A stretch of DNA of 64,000 bases. Source: Methylomonas subterranea (GTDB taxonomy: Bacteria; Pseudomonadota; Gammaproteobacteria; Methylococcales; Methylomonadaceae). The notes below the pieces were generated by a model. That model was not told where the DNA came from, made no database searches, and worked only from the letters and a program-made list of their open reading frames with translations. The stretch covers positions 124,001-188,000 of the forward strand of contig NZ_JANIBJ010000002.1 in assembly GCF_024505185.1 (NCBI RefSeq). The letters run 5' to 3'. The position numbers and the translations under genes were made by a program. Below are positions 54,750-63,426 of this stretch, one piece after another (position 1 is the stretch's first letter; every line of letters starts with the position of its first letter).

Positions 54750-55219
54750 AATGACAGTAATAAGCGAGGACAATTTGGGCTATTTCAATGCGGTAATCCG
54801 GTGTTTGCAAGTCCGGCTTTGCCCGCTATTAATTGAGGCTGAAATTAAGATGAGTACATTACGTAATTTCAGTCAGGCCTCATAGTATAGTCAAATAGCT
54901 GAATCATGGCTCCGTTAATTCCAGGATTAAGCGACGAGTGGTTGGAGAGCCTATCGGGTTGCTCAACTTTGACCATGCCGATCGGCGATGCCGGTTGTGA
55001 AACACGTCATCCCCTGCCGATCAAAAGCGCTGTCGCGCGTTGCCAGTCCCCGTAAATTTTTGCATCGATTTAACTTTAAAAAAATATTTTAATAGATTGT
55101 TTTAAGATAAGTTGTGAAAATCTTGACGGCTGCTGTTGCTGAATTTGGCTAAAAGTGCTATTGAGTTTTACGCAAAAACTGGCAAACTCCCGCAATATCC
55201 ATCGGTATTGGAGGGGGTT
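54750..55219. other. Intergenic region, A+T-rich near 55060-55120
   Basis: About 470 bases without a recognised gene between the ATP-grasp gene and a small membrane protein. The stretch 55070-55115 is strongly A+T-rich (runs such as TTTAAAAAAATATTTTAA), suitable for promoter or nucleoid-protein binding. I see no clear -35/-10 pair of good spacing. Confidence 0.5.
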
Positions 55220-55348
55220 ATGAAACTATTTACCATCATTGTGTTGGCGGGCTTGATCTATTTCAGCGCTCGATTTTTAATTGTTCTGCTTAAAGAACTT
55301 GCTGAAATTGCCGCCGAAGCTTGGCATAGCGGTGAGGCTGAACAATAG
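55220..55348 (+). CDS. Small single-pass membrane protein (42 aa)
   Basis: MKLFTIIVLAGLIYFSARF begins a 42-residue ORF with one hydrophobic segment (about 3-25) and an acidic tail ending GEAEQ. A strong SD (GGAGGGGG, 3-8 bases before the ATG) supports translation and decides against the TTG at 55136 as start. It has no recognisable family. Confidence 0.6.
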   Translation: MKLFTIIVLAGLIYFSARFLIVLLKELAEIAAEAWHSGEAEQ

Positions 55349-55435
55349 TCCCTATCCGCTGATTCATCGTATAAGCAATACCGTGCGTTCGGAGTAGGTG
55401 AGATATTTCAGACAGTATTGGCTTGGTTTTCAGGT

Positions 55436-55473
55436 AAAAAAAACCGACTGGCGGCGGAGGGCTCACCAGTCGG
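55436..55473 (-). terminator. Terminator-like hairpin with no matching gene upstream
   Basis: Minus-strand reading: CCGACTGG, 14-nt loop, CCAGTCGG, then eight T (A-run at 55436-55443). It has the form of an intrinsic terminator, but the flippase gene on the same strand starts at 57648 and stops at 56140, about 670 bp upstream of this hairpin. It may end a flippase read-through transcript or an unannotated RNA. Confidence 0.6.
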
Positions 55474-56068
55474 ATAATTTGCATCCCAGCTTTATGAGCG
55501 AAGCACTCTCTCAAAATCGTTTCATATCAATCAATGCCGCAATTCGCGGAGGTTGGCATTCACCAAATAAGGCCAGCCGAGGTTAAGGCGGTTTACCGTT
55601 AATAGCGCAGACGCCTGCATGATGGCAGAACTGTCATGAGTTTTTCTGTTCGGTTGGCCGGTTGATTTTCGGATCCGAGTTTTTCCAGTTTTTTGCCTGC
55701 ATAATTAAGTCTATATCATAGATATAGCTCGGATTTAGTTGGAACCCAGAGTTGGTATTTTTAAATGGGCTGACTTTGTCGTATTTGTTGTTCATTTCGA
55801 TCACCCGAAAGCTGGATTTTCATAAGTTAGAACGATTAGACAGTTCGCTTGCGTATAGCATCCCAATGGTTGCGATTATTTACTGCGGAGTATTCGTCGT
55901 TTAATTCCTGTAAGTTGACTTTTTGAGTCACTTCGCATGAGAAAAACTGGCATAGCCCACTGGATATAATCAGAAAAGCAAGAATGTTGCCATTGACTTA
56001 AGAATTAAGTCTGGGTTGGCCGTCAGTTCGTCAATTCCCGCAGTGTGACGATATATGTCACCTTGATC

Positions 56069-56089
56069 CTGACAAAGATGTCAGTTTTT
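56069..56089 (+). terminator. Weak T-tailed hairpin
   Basis: CTGACA (56069-56074), 4-nt loop, TGTCAG (56079-56084) followed by TTTTT. A short stem, so only a possible terminator for plus-strand transcripts from the small membrane gene region. Confidence 0.35.
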
Positions 56090-56139
56090 GTCGCTCCACA
56101 TGGCCAATCTGCGAGCGGAATGATGAGGGTGAAAGCGGA

Positions 56140-57648
56140 TCAATGCCGGTTTAATAGCGGACGGATATCAAACCAGCAGACTGCGCATAGATAGAACATT
56201 AGTCCCAGCGTCCCACTTAGCCAGATATTCCATTGCTGGGTTATCAGAACATTGTGAGCCCAGTACAGGGCCAAACCCAGTGCGATATACGCACCGATTT
56301 TGCCGATAGGATAGGTCACCGGATAGTAACGGCGGCCCAATAGCCAGGACAAGCAAACCATAAAAAAATAGCAGGCTAGCGTGGCCCAGGCCGAACCTAG
56401 ATAACCCCAACGCGGAATCCATAAAATATTCAGTACCACCGTCAAACAGGCCCCAGCCAGCGATACCCATGCACCCAGACCGGTGCGGTCACTGAGTTTG
56501 TACCAAACCGAAAGATTGACATAAATTCCCAGACAGAGGTTGGCCAGCAACAGTATCGGTACCACATCCAGGCCGGCGCGGAATTCCGTGCCTATGAAAT
56601 ATTTGAAGAAGTCGATGAACAGCATTACCAGCAAAAAAATGAATACGCCGGCGATCACGAAATACTGCATCACCAGCGCGTAGGCTCGTTTGGCATCCGC
56701 GCGGCCGGCATGAGCAAAGAAAAACGGCTCGCCGGCATAACGGAAGGCCTGCACGAACAGACTCATCAGGATCGATAATTTGTAACAGGCGCCGTAAATG
56801 CCCAGCATTTTTAGATTGGTGGTTAAATCATAGGGCAGCATGAGTTTCAAAATCGCTCGGTCCAGCATCTCGTTGACCATGCCGGCAAAACCGATAACCA
56901 CCATAGGCAGAGAATAGCGGGTCATCGGACCAAGGATGTTCGGATTGAGTTGTAGAGGTACGGCGCGAAACTCCGGCAGCAATAGCAACAGCTTGCAGAT
57001 ACTGGCAATCAGGTTGGACAAAAAGATGTAGCCGACACCCATGTCCTGGGAGTAGATGATTGCCGTCGGCGAATCCGGCCATGCGACAGACAATTTGGGA
57101 CATAGCCACAGAAAAAACAGATTCAAGCCTATGGTGATTAAAATTTCCGTCAGGCGGATGCCGGCAAATCGCCAAGCCCTGTTTTCCGCGCGCAGGCGGG
57201 CGAAGGGCAGGGCGGTGACGGCATCCAGTGCCAGAATACAGGCAAACCAGAGCAGATATTCCGGATGGTTCGGGTAGTGTAAAGCATCTGCCAAGGGTTG
57301 TTGCCAATAGCTAATCACCCCCACAAACAGTAGATTGATCAACAGCAAAAAACTTAAACCGTTGCTATACACCTCGTCACCGGCGAATTCCGGCTTTTGC
57401 CGAAAGCGGAAAAAGCCGGTTTCCAGGCCGAACACCAGCACGACCGCGAAAAAACCGGCATATGCGTAAAATTCCGATACCACACCGTATTCGCCGGCGC
57501 TGAACGTATAGGTATACAACGGCACCAGCAAATAATTCAAAAAGCGGCCGAGAATGCTGCTCAGGCCGTAAATAGCGGTTTGCGAGATGAGTTGGCGTAA
57601 GGGATTCAAGCGCTGGCTTCCGTTAATGAAGGTCCGGAGAGTTGTCAC
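56140..57648 (-). CDS. Oligosaccharide flippase (Wzx/MATE-type polysaccharide biosynthesis protein)
   Basis: A 502-residue membrane protein with about 12-14 hydrophobic segments, starting with GTG at 57648. The N-terminal part (LISQTAIYGLSSILGRFLNYLLVPLYTYTFSAGEYGVV) is characteristic of Wzx-like flippases. Such proteins flip lipid-linked oligosaccharides across the inner membrane for O-antigen, capsule or exopolysaccharide. No glycosyltransferase cluster is adjacent, so the substrate is unknown. It lies 20 bp downstream of trmB on the same strand. Confidence 0.9.
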   Translation of the reverse strand: MTTLRTFINGSQRLNPLRQLISQTAIYGLSSILGRFLNYLLVPLYTYTFSAGEYGVVSEFYAYAGFFAVVLVFGLETGFFRFRQKPEFAGDEVYSNGLSFLLLINLLFVGVISYWQQPLADALHYPNHPEYLLWFACILALDAVTALPFARLRAENRAWRFAGIRLTEILITIGLNLFFLWLCPKLSVAWPDSPTAIIYSQDMGVGYIFLSNLIASICKLLLLLPEFRAVPLQLNPNILGPMTRYSLPMVVIGFAGMVNEMLDRAILKLMLPYDLTTNLKMLGIYGACYKLSILMSLFVQAFRYAGEPFFFAHAGRADAKRAYALVMQYFVIAGVFIFLLVMLFIDFFKYFIGTEFRAGLDVVPILLLANLCLGIYVNLSVWYKLSDRTGLGAWVSLAGACLTVVLNILWIPRWGYLGSAWATLACYFFMVCLSWLLGRRYYPVTYPIGKIGAYIALGLALYWAHNVLITQQWNIWLSGTLGLMFYLCAVCWFDIRPLLNRH

Positions 57649-57668
57649 TGTCCGGCGTGGCTTGGCGG

Positions 57669-58358
57669 CTACTGTTTAAGGAAAATCAAATCCCAAACCC
57701 CGTGGCCTAATCTGAGGCCGCGATTTTCGAATTTGGTCAATGGCCGATAATCGGGCCGCGGGCAGTAGTCGCCGGCCGGGCTGGCGTTTTTCAACCCGCC
57801 ATCGGCCGACAGGGTGTTCAACATATCCTTGGCGTAATCCCGCCAATCGGTAGCGGCATGAAAGTAGCCGCCAACCGCCAGCTTTTTGTTCAGCAATTCC
57901 AGAAAACTGGGGCGGACGATGCGGCGTTTATGGTGGCGGCGCTTGTGCCAGGGATCGGGGAAAAACAAGTGCAGGCCGGCCAGACTATGGTCGGGGATTT
58001 TCTGCTCCAAAATCTCGATGGCGTCGTGGTGGTAAATCCGCACGTTACTTATGCCGCGCTGTTCCAGCAACATAATCAAATGGCCAACGCCGGGCCGGTG
58101 TACTTCAATCCCCAGATAGTTCAAATCCGGATGGGCTTCCGCCATTGCCGCCAAGCTGTCGCCGTTACCGAAACCAATTTCCACAATTAGCGGTGCTTGC
58201 CGGCCAAATACTCGGTCGGCGTTGAAATCTGCTTGGGGCGATAAACAGTATTTATCCCAATGAGTTTCCAAAGCCTGCTTCTGGCCCGCCGTGGCTCGGC
58301 CTTGGCGACGGATGAAACTTTTGATGCGGGATGGGTCGATTTTTTGGGGTTCGTTCAT
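57669..58358 (-). CDS. trmB: tRNA (guanosine(46)-N7)-methyltransferase TrmB
   Basis: A 229-residue SAM-dependent enzyme that forms m7G46 in tRNA. Motifs: VEIGFGNGDSLAAMAEAHPDLNYLGIEVHRPGVG (SAM binding), then LFFPDPWHKRRHHKRRIVRPSFLELL (catalytic and tRNA-binding). N-terminal SFIRRQGRATAGQ is typical. Length is normal. Confidence 0.96.
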   Translation of the reverse strand: MNEPQKIDPSRIKSFIRRQGRATAGQKQALETHWDKYCLSPQADFNADRVFGRQAPLIVEIGFGNGDSLAAMAEAHPDLNYLGIEVHRPGVGHLIMLLEQRGISNVRIYHHDAIEILEQKIPDHSLAGLHLFFPDPWHKRRHHKRRIVRPSFLELLNKKLAVGGYFHAATDWRDYAKDMLNTLSADGGLKNASPAGDYCPRPDYRPLTKFENRGLRLGHGVWDLIFLKQ

Positions 58359-58433
58359 AAGATGTTGCTTGTTGGAAGTCTAATTGCCGAAACTGAATAA
58401 TATAAAGCTAAGGTCAGTATATTATTCGATACG

Positions 58434-59303
58434 CTATCCAACATTTCTTACCCCGCGGCACTTTGGAAATGCAGGACATCCCCAAAACGTCCCTCCTACA
58501 TTAGCGCCTTTCGTGGCGGTGCGCTTTACCATAACACCGCCGCATTTTGGGCAGGACGGATCTTCGTTATTAACAAGAGGTTTGGCTGCAATTGGCTGCG
58601 AGTATGAAAAATCGGGATGTATCTGTTGAAGCCGGGCAGCTTTTACCCTATCAATCATCAATGTGAGTGCAGCGCCGTCGATTAGCTCTATATTCCGTCC
58701 TTGAGCAAAAGCGGTTGCCTCCTTTGTAAAAATACCTGACGTAACGACGAATCCTCCGGTCGCTCCTTGCGCGGCCATCACGCCAAACAATTCGCGCACA
58801 ATATTCACCGATACCTTAAAAGCACGCCATTGCTTGCATTGAACCAAAAAAACTTCCCCGTGCTTTTTCAAGACTAAATCGATACCTCCGTCCGCACCGC
58901 CTCCGCCGGTTTCAGTAACAGAGTAGCCGTTCATTCTGAAAGCTTCGCCCACTAGCAATTCAAAATCCCGCCAGCTCAATCCCCGTAACGCACTGCCGGA
59001 ACCTTCGCTGCCCACTATGCGCACAAGCTCTGCACGCTTGCGGCGCCCAAAAAACGACGCGATAGCACCGGATGTAAAGAGGATCGGAAGAATATACTGA
59101 CCAAAACCCGCGAACGTTTTTAGTATTTGATCAGTCATCATTTGACCAAATTGTCCAGGTGCCGCCACGGTCTGGACCTCGGCAACGGCATAGTGGTGCA
59201 AAACAACATACGCAACGAGAGAGAGAATTGCTCCTACCCACCAAGGTAATGCCGCAGTAATTTCGAACAAATCTTCAACTGTACTGCTTTTTCTTCTTGC
59301 CAT
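58434..59303 (-). CDS. Membrane-anchored Mrr-like restriction endonuclease with topoisomerase-type zinc finger
   Basis: A 289-residue protein. Two membrane segments (about 20-38 and 68-86) precede a PD-(D/E)xK nuclease of the Mrr type (~108-220): LSWRDFELLVGEAFRMNGY, GGGGADGGIDLVL with catalytic Asp, VQCKQW with Gln-x-Lys, and the characteristic GFVVTSGIFTKEA. A C-terminal zinc ribbon (CPKCGG...FWGCPAFPKCRG) resembles topoisomerase I C-terminal fingers. Likely a DNA nuclease tied to the inner membrane; defence or DNA-maintenance roles are both possible. Confidence 0.9.
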   Translation of the reverse strand: MARRKSSTVEDLFEITAALPWWVGAILSLVAYVVLHHYAVAEVQTVAAPGQFGQMMTDQILKTFAGFGQYILPILFTSGAIASFFGRRKRAELVRIVGSEGSGSALRGLSWRDFELLVGEAFRMNGYSVTETGGGGADGGIDLVLKKHGEVFLVQCKQWRAFKVSVNIVRELFGVMAAQGATGGFVVTSGIFTKEATAFAQGRNIELIDGAALTLMIDRVKAARLQQIHPDFSYSQPIAAKPLVNNEDPSCPKCGGVMVKRTATKGANVGGTFWGCPAFPKCRGVRNVG

Positions 59304-59385
59304 GATTTATCGTTTCAAATTAATTTCAACAGGTAGCAAGTAGCCCAGATTGCATCCGGGCTATGGGGTGTCGCCTTATTCCGGC

Positions 59386-59706
59386 CTACCGTGAAAGGGC
59401 ATCTAAACGCGCTCGCGCCGCCAACCCAAACGCCGATTCAGGCTCTTTTTGCGCAATTTGCCGCAACACCGGCTGGCTGGATTGCTCCAGTAAATCGATG
59501 GCTTTTAATCTGATCGACGGATGGTGCGCCCGCAAGGCGGCCAGTTCGGTCAGATAGGCGCTGCTATGGTTCAACAATTTCAGAATGACTTTTTCCGGAT
59601 CTTCGGTAAATAAATCCCGCACCAGCTCGCCGTATTGTTCCTGCAGGCGGATCAACTCGCGGCGATCCATTTTGGGTGATTCGGTGGGATCGTCGCAGCA
59701 GGCCAT
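59386..59706 (-). CDS. HEAT-like small protein coupled to a BFD-like ferredoxin gene, unknown function
   Basis: A 106-residue protein with N-terminal MACCDDPTE (two Cys) and a helical remainder resembling HEAT/armadillo repeats (LTELAALRAHHPSIRLKAIDLLEQSSQPVLRQIAQ). I start at the ATG at 59706; the frame is open upstream into the preceding gene. It begins one base before the end of the BFD-like gene's stop region, so the two are a unit. The Cys pair could contact the partner's Fe-S cluster (inference). Confidence 0.72.
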   Translation of the reverse strand: MACCDDPTESPKMDRRELIRLQEQYGELVRDLFTEDPEKVILKLLNHSSAYLTELAALRAHHPSIRLKAIDLLEQSSQPVLRQIAQKEPESAFGLAARARLDALSR

Positions 59707-59707
59707 T

Positions 59708-59902
59708 TCAGTTCTCGGTTGCAGCTGTTTTGTGGCTGTCCAACAACGCTTGCAGGTCGAACTCGCAGCCGCCACAGCCTGACAAGGCGCCGGTTATGCG
59801 GGATATCCGTTCAGGATCGCTGATGCCTTCGTCAAGCAGTTTTCTGATTTGCTCGGTTGTAGTACCGCTGCAATAGCACAGCACTTCGGTTTCATCGTTC
59901 AT
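59708..59902 (-). CDS. BFD-like [2Fe-2S]-binding protein
   Basis: A 64-residue protein with the BFD-type cysteine pattern: CYCSG near residue 9 and GALSGCGGCEFDL near residue 45, four Cys in all with a helical linker. Bacterioferritin-associated ferredoxin-type domains carry a [2Fe-2S] cluster and serve in iron release or electron transfer. It starts at ATG 59902 (a TTG two codons upstream is less likely). It precedes the HEAT-like gene directly. Confidence 0.85.
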   Translation of the reverse strand: MNDETEVLCYCSGTTTEQIRKLLDEGISDPERISRITGALSGCGGCEFDLQALLDSHKTAATEN

Positions 59903-59931
59903 AAGCAACTTTTATCTTACTTAACTACCAT

Positions 59932-60138
59932 TTAACTAAATCTGATAGTGAGAAAAACTAAAAACCCAATCAAGATCGCTAAACTGATCCATCCTATGCG
60001 GTTAATCGATTTTACGCTACGGGTGTTTGAATAACCCAGCTTGCGTAATACGAACTTCAGGCAAAGCCGGATCACCTCAATTAACAGGTCGGCAAGCGAG
60101 ATAACCAAGTCCAGTATAACGGAACCGGCCGCAAACAC
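59932..60138 (-). CDS. Small two-TM membrane protein, uncertain
   Basis: If started at the GTG at 60138, a 68-residue protein with hydrophobic segments FAAGSVILDLVISLADLLIEVIRL and RIGWISLAILIGFLVFLTI. The frame extends upstream to a TTG inside thiG, which seems less likely. It lies between thiG and the BFD-like gene on the same strand. No family is recognised. Confidence 0.45.
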   Translation of the reverse strand: MFAAGSVILDLVISLADLLIEVIRLCLKFVLRKLGYSNTRSVKSINRIGWISLAILIGFLVFLTIRFS

Positions 60139-60151
60139 TGGCCAGGGTGCG

Positions 60152-61129
60152 TTACAAAAACAACCCGTCAATCGGCGAAGACGCCGAAGCAAAGCGCTTG
60201 CGCGGCATGCGGCCGGCCAGAAAGGCTTCGCGGCCGGCTTCTATGCCTTTTTTCATCGCCGAAGCCATTAGTACCGGGTTCTTCGCGGCGGCAATCGCGG
60301 TGTTCATCAATACGCCGTCGCAACCCAACTCCATGGCAATCGCCGCATCGGAGGCAGTGCCGACGCCGGCATCGACCAGAATCGGCACTTTGGCGTTTTC
60401 GACGATGGTCAGAATGTTGTACGGATTGCGGATGCCCAAGCCGGAGCCGATCGGCGCGGCCAATGGCATCACCGCCACGCAGCCGATTTCTTCCAGACGT
60501 TTGGCGGCAATGGGGTCGTCGTTGGTGTACACCATGACATCGAAGCCGTCTTTGACCAATAATTCTGCGGCCACATAGGTTTCCGAGACGTCGGGGAATA
60601 AAGTCAGTTGGTCTGCCAGTACTTCCAGCTTGACCAGCTTGTGGCCGCCAAGCAGTTCCCGCGCCAAGCGGCAGGTGCGCACGGCATCTTCCGCGGTATA
60701 GCAGCCGGCGGTGTTCGGCAAAATGGTGTATTTATCCGGCGAGATCACGTCCAGCAAATTGGGTTCGCCGGGATTCTGGCCGATGTTGGTGCGGCGAATC
60801 GCCACGGTAATGATTTCCGCGCCGCTGGCTTCGGTGGCCAAACGGGTTTCTTCCAGATCCTTGTATTTGCCGCTGCCCACCAGCAGGCGCGAGCGGTATT
60901 GTTTGCCGGCCAGCGTAAAATAATCGTCTTGTCCGCCGCCAATGGCTTGAACGATTTCCAGTCGGTCGCCGTCCTGTATTGCTTGTGTTGCGTGTTGGGT
61001 GAACGGCAAAATTTCCTTGTTTAGTTCTACCGCGATGCGTTTGCCGGTCAAGCCCAAATCGGCGATGACATCGGCAACGGTGCAATTGTCCGCATATTCC
61101 CGGCTATCGCCATTAACCTGTATTTTCAT
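60152..61129 (-). CDS. thiG: Bifunctional sulfur carrier ThiS / thiazole synthase ThiG fusion
   Basis: A 325-residue fusion. Residues 1-66 are a ThiS ubiquitin-like carrier ([37 protein letters not shown]). Residues ~69-325 are ThiG, with [29 protein letters not shown] carrying the Schiff-base Lys, [16 protein letters not shown] and [12 protein letters not shown]. ThiG makes the thiazole phosphate of thiamine using the ThiS thiocarboxylate. The Gly-Gly tail is internal (64-66) and not a free C-terminus, which free ThiS needs. ThiSG fusions are annotated in other proteobacteria, so this looks real rather than an artefact. Confidence 0.93.
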   Translation of the reverse strand: MKIQVNGDSREYADNCTVADVIADLGLTGKRIAVELNKEILPFTQHATQAIQDGDRLEIVQAIGGGQDDYFTLAGKQYRSRLLVGSGKYKDLEETRLATEASGAEIITVAIRRTNIGQNPGEPNLLDVISPDKYTILPNTAGCYTAEDAVRTCRLARELLGGHKLVKLEVLADQLTLFPDVSETYVAAELLVKDGFDVMVYTNDDPIAAKRLEEIGCVAVMPLAAPIGSGLGIRNPYNILTIVENAKVPILVDAGVGTASDAAIAMELGCDGVLMNTAIAAAKNPVLMASAMKKGIEAGREAFLAGRMPRKRFASASSPIDGLFL

Positions 61130-61133
61130 GTCG

Positions 61134-62213
61134 TTAAACCTTGTGTTGCTTGGCGGCGCGGCGGCGTTGCACGGCGCCGGCCAGATCGTGAAGGAGTTTG
61201 ACGCTGTCGTCCCAGCCCAGGCAGGCGTCGGTAATGCTTTGTCCGTAAGTCAGCGGTTTGCCGTCTTCGACTTCTTGGCGACCGGCTACCAGGTGACTTT
61301 CCACCATGGCGCCGACGATGCGGTGGTCGCCCTGCCTGATTTGCCCGGCCACGTCTTGCGCCACCAGCATTTGCCGTTCGTATTTCTTGGAACTGTTGGC
61401 GTGGCTGAAATCGATCATGATGTTGGGGCGCAGGCCGGCTTCGATCAGGCCTTCGGCAACCTGCTCCACGCTGACTTCGTCGTAATTGGGCCGGTTGTTG
61501 CCGCCGCGTAGAATGATGTGCGCATCTTCGTTGCCGCGGGTGGAAAAAATCGCCGAGCGGCCTTCCTTGGTCAGGGACAGAAAATGGTGCGGACTCATCG
61601 CCGCGTTGATGGCGTCGATGGCGATTTTGATACCGCCGTCGGTGGCGTTTTTAAAGCCGACCGGGCAGGACAGGCCGGACGCCAATTCGCGATGGACCTG
61701 ACTTTCGGTGGTTCTGGCGCCGATGGCGCCCCAGGAAATCAGATCCGACACATATTGCGGCGTGATCAAGTCCAGATATTCGGTGGCGGCCGGCACGCCC
61801 AGATTATTTACGTCGGACAACAGTTGCCGGGCCAGACGCAGACCTTTGTTGATGTTGAAGCTGGCATTCAGGTCCGGGTCGTTGATCAAACCCTTCCAAC
61901 CCACCGTGGTGCGCGGTTTTTCGAAGTAGACCCGCATGACGATAACCAGATCGTCTTGCAACTCGGCCATGATGCCTTTCAGGCGCCCGGCATATTCCAC
62001 GGCCGCTTTGGGGTCGTGAATTGAGCAAGGGCCGATGATGACCAACAGACGGTCGTCGTCGCCGGTCAGAATATTGTGTATGGCGGCCCGGGCACGCAAA
62101 ATGGTTTCCGCCGCCTTTTCGGTCATGGGGATTTCTTCGTGAACTTGAATCGGCGCCACCACGTCCTTGGTTTCGCAAATTCTTAAATCATCGGTGTTAT
62201 AGTTTGTCTGCAT
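61134..62213 (-). CDS. aroG: 3-deoxy-7-phosphoheptulonate (DAHP) synthase, type I AroF/G/H class
   Basis: A 359-residue enzyme of the shikimate pathway's first step (PEP + erythrose 4-phosphate). Motifs: [81 protein letters not shown] and metal-binding Cys/His/Glu/Asp positions. I start at the ATG at 62213; an upstream ATG adds only four residues. It ends 4 bp before thiSG, suggesting co-transcription. The isozyme (F/G/H) is not certain. Confidence 0.93.
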   Translation of the reverse strand: MQTNYNTDDLRICETKDVVAPIQVHEEIPMTEKAAETILRARAAIHNILTGDDDRLLVIIGPCSIHDPKAAVEYAGRLKGIMAELQDDLVIVMRVYFEKPRTTVGWKGLINDPDLNASFNINKGLRLARQLLSDVNNLGVPAATEYLDLITPQYVSDLISWGAIGARTTESQVHRELASGLSCPVGFKNATDGGIKIAIDAINAAMSPHHFLSLTKEGRSAIFSTRGNEDAHIILRGGNNRPNYDEVSVEQVAEGLIEAGLRPNIMIDFSHANSSKKYERQMLVAQDVAGQIRQGDHRIVGAMVESHLVAGRQEVEDGKPLTYGQSITDACLGWDDSVKLLHDLAGAVQRRRAAKQHKV

Positions 62214-62327
62214 GGCACGGGGCAATGGGGTAATGGGCTGGTTGGATGGGCTTAAAAGCGGCTATTTTAACCCTTTTGCCGGCCGGAGTTACAAACTAAT
62301 GCCGCCGCCAAATCCGGAAATATCATC

Positions 62328-63122
62328 ATGTCAAACAATCGGGCCATCAAACATTGTCTAACGGTATGTCTGGCGCAATCGTTCCGTTTTGCGGAACTGC
62401 GGGAAAAACTGCTGGGCAGTGCCCGTACCCAGGTATTCAGAAACGCTCTTATCGTCGATTACAAAACCGGTTGTTCGGCGGTGTTTTCCTACGGTGTGGT
62501 GGTGCACTGGAGTGTCAATCTGGATGACAGGCAAAGTTTGCGGGAAACCTTGCTTGGCTATGCCGTCAAGCCCGAGCCGGAGCCACAGGAAGACAATTTC
62601 AGTTATGAGGTCGGCTGCCCGCAAGACCGTATCCAGCACGACCATATCGAATTGCAGTCCGATGATGTCAAGGTACTGCTGGCGCTATCGCATGCCATGG
62701 CTCAATCCATCAAATTGGCTGCGTTTGAAGGTCACGCCATCGATACCATCCGCGCCACCGCCCATTTGCCGCGGGCGCTGGCGCGGGACGGCATTATCAA
62801 ACTGAACCGCAAGGCCATGGCCAAGATACGCGGGCAGCTGTTTTTGACCAAGAGCGACATCATCCTGAATTACGACTTGCTGGATATTCCGGAATTTTTC
62901 TGGGAGCACCCGGAGTATCAAAACATGTATTCCATGGCCGCCAATTACCTGGAAATCAGCCCGCGCACCGAGGTGCTGTCGAAAAAACTGGAAACCATCC
63001 ACGAGTTGCTGGAAATGCTGGCTGACGAACAAAAACACCAGCATTCGTCGGCATTGGAATGGATCATTATCTGGCTGATCGCGGTGGAGATTTTGATGTC
63101 CTTGCTGGATAAGCTGTTTTGA
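62328..63122 (+). CDS. RMD1/YagE (DUF155) family protein
   Basis: A 264-residue protein with DUF155 features: YKTGCSAVFSYGVVVHWSV near the N-terminus, then RALARDGIIKLNRKAMAKIRGQLFLTKSDIILNYDLLDIPEFFWEHPEYQNMY, a coiled-coil segment and one C-terminal membrane helix (ALEWIIIWLIAVEILMSLL). Eukaryotic RMD1 homologues are linked to mitochondrial translation and microtubules; the bacterial role is unknown. It is divergent from the DAHP synthase gene. Confidence 0.9.
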   Translation: MSNNRAIKHCLTVCLAQSFRFAELREKLLGSARTQVFRNALIVDYKTGCSAVFSYGVVVHWSVNLDDRQSLRETLLGYAVKPEPEPQEDNFSYEVGCPQDRIQHDHIELQSDDVKVLLALSHAMAQSIKLAAFEGHAIDTIRATAHLPRALARDGIIKLNRKAMAKIRGQLFLTKSDIILNYDLLDIPEFFWEHPEYQNMYSMAANYLEISPRTEVLSKKLETIHELLEMLADEQKHQHSSALEWIIIWLIAVEILMSLLDKLF

Positions 63123-63180
63123 TCGCCGCTGCTTGTCCGCCGCTTAAACGGAAGTTTGTTTGTCGAAGCAATGCATTGTT

Positions 63181-63209
63181 TTGACATTCATAGCCAAGCT
63201 GATTAGACT
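63181..63209 (+). promoter_or_regulatory. Sigma-70 promoter upstream of the rbfA-like/rtcB operon
   Basis: TTGACA (63181-63186), 17-bp spacer, TAGACT (63204-63209). It is the best -35 with near-consensus -10 in the 304-bp spacer. The transcript would carry a short leader ORF before the RbfA-like gene. It differs from the sigma-54 control known for E. coli rtcB. Confidence 0.65.
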
Positions 63210-63250
63210 GCGCTTATTTTTTAACCCATCAACCCACCGAAGGAGGCTGT

Positions 63251-63301
63251 ATGTTCGATTGTGCAACGCGCTTAAGCCTCGTATCCTCAACCGGTCGGTA
63301 A
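63251..63301 (+). CDS. Possible 16-residue leader peptide
   Basis: ATG at 63251 preceded by a strong SD (AAGGAGG, 5 bases spacing) and followed by 16 codons to TAA (MFDCATRLSLVSSTGR). It sits about 40 nt after the promoter and 126 nt before the RbfA-like gene. The SD suggests it is translated; a regulatory role is inference. No Rho-independent terminator or clear attenuator hairpin is evident. Confidence 0.45.
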   Translation: MFDCATRLSLVSSTGR

Positions 63302-63426
63302 TCTCTTCATCCGATCGTCGGGATCGGGCTTCCGCATTAATCCCTTTTTTTAATTTTTGGCCGACTCCGGCCGGGGCCTGCTATTGCTGTCGAGTTGCCG
63401 GCGCCGGATAGGCTTTGTGGAAGTTT

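Larger units (their letters stand above)
55349..56139. other. Long intergenic region with several hairpins, no recognised gene
   Basis: About 790 bases. It contains an intrinsic-terminator-like hairpin for the minus strand (55436-55473), an inverted repeat GTGAC/GTCAC at 56045-56061, and a small T-tailed hairpin at 56069-56089. Short frames here have no domain or SD support. A non-coding RNA on the minus strand ending at 55436 is possible. Confidence 0.5.

Noticed and set aside
55136-55219. TTG start giving a 70-residue version of the small membrane protein
   Set aside because: The strong GGAGGGGG SD is directly before the ATG at 55220.
63160-63411. 83-residue frame between the RMD1-type gene and the RbfA-like gene
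   Set aside because: Arg/Cys-rich with no SD at its start; it overlaps the promoter and leader ORF.
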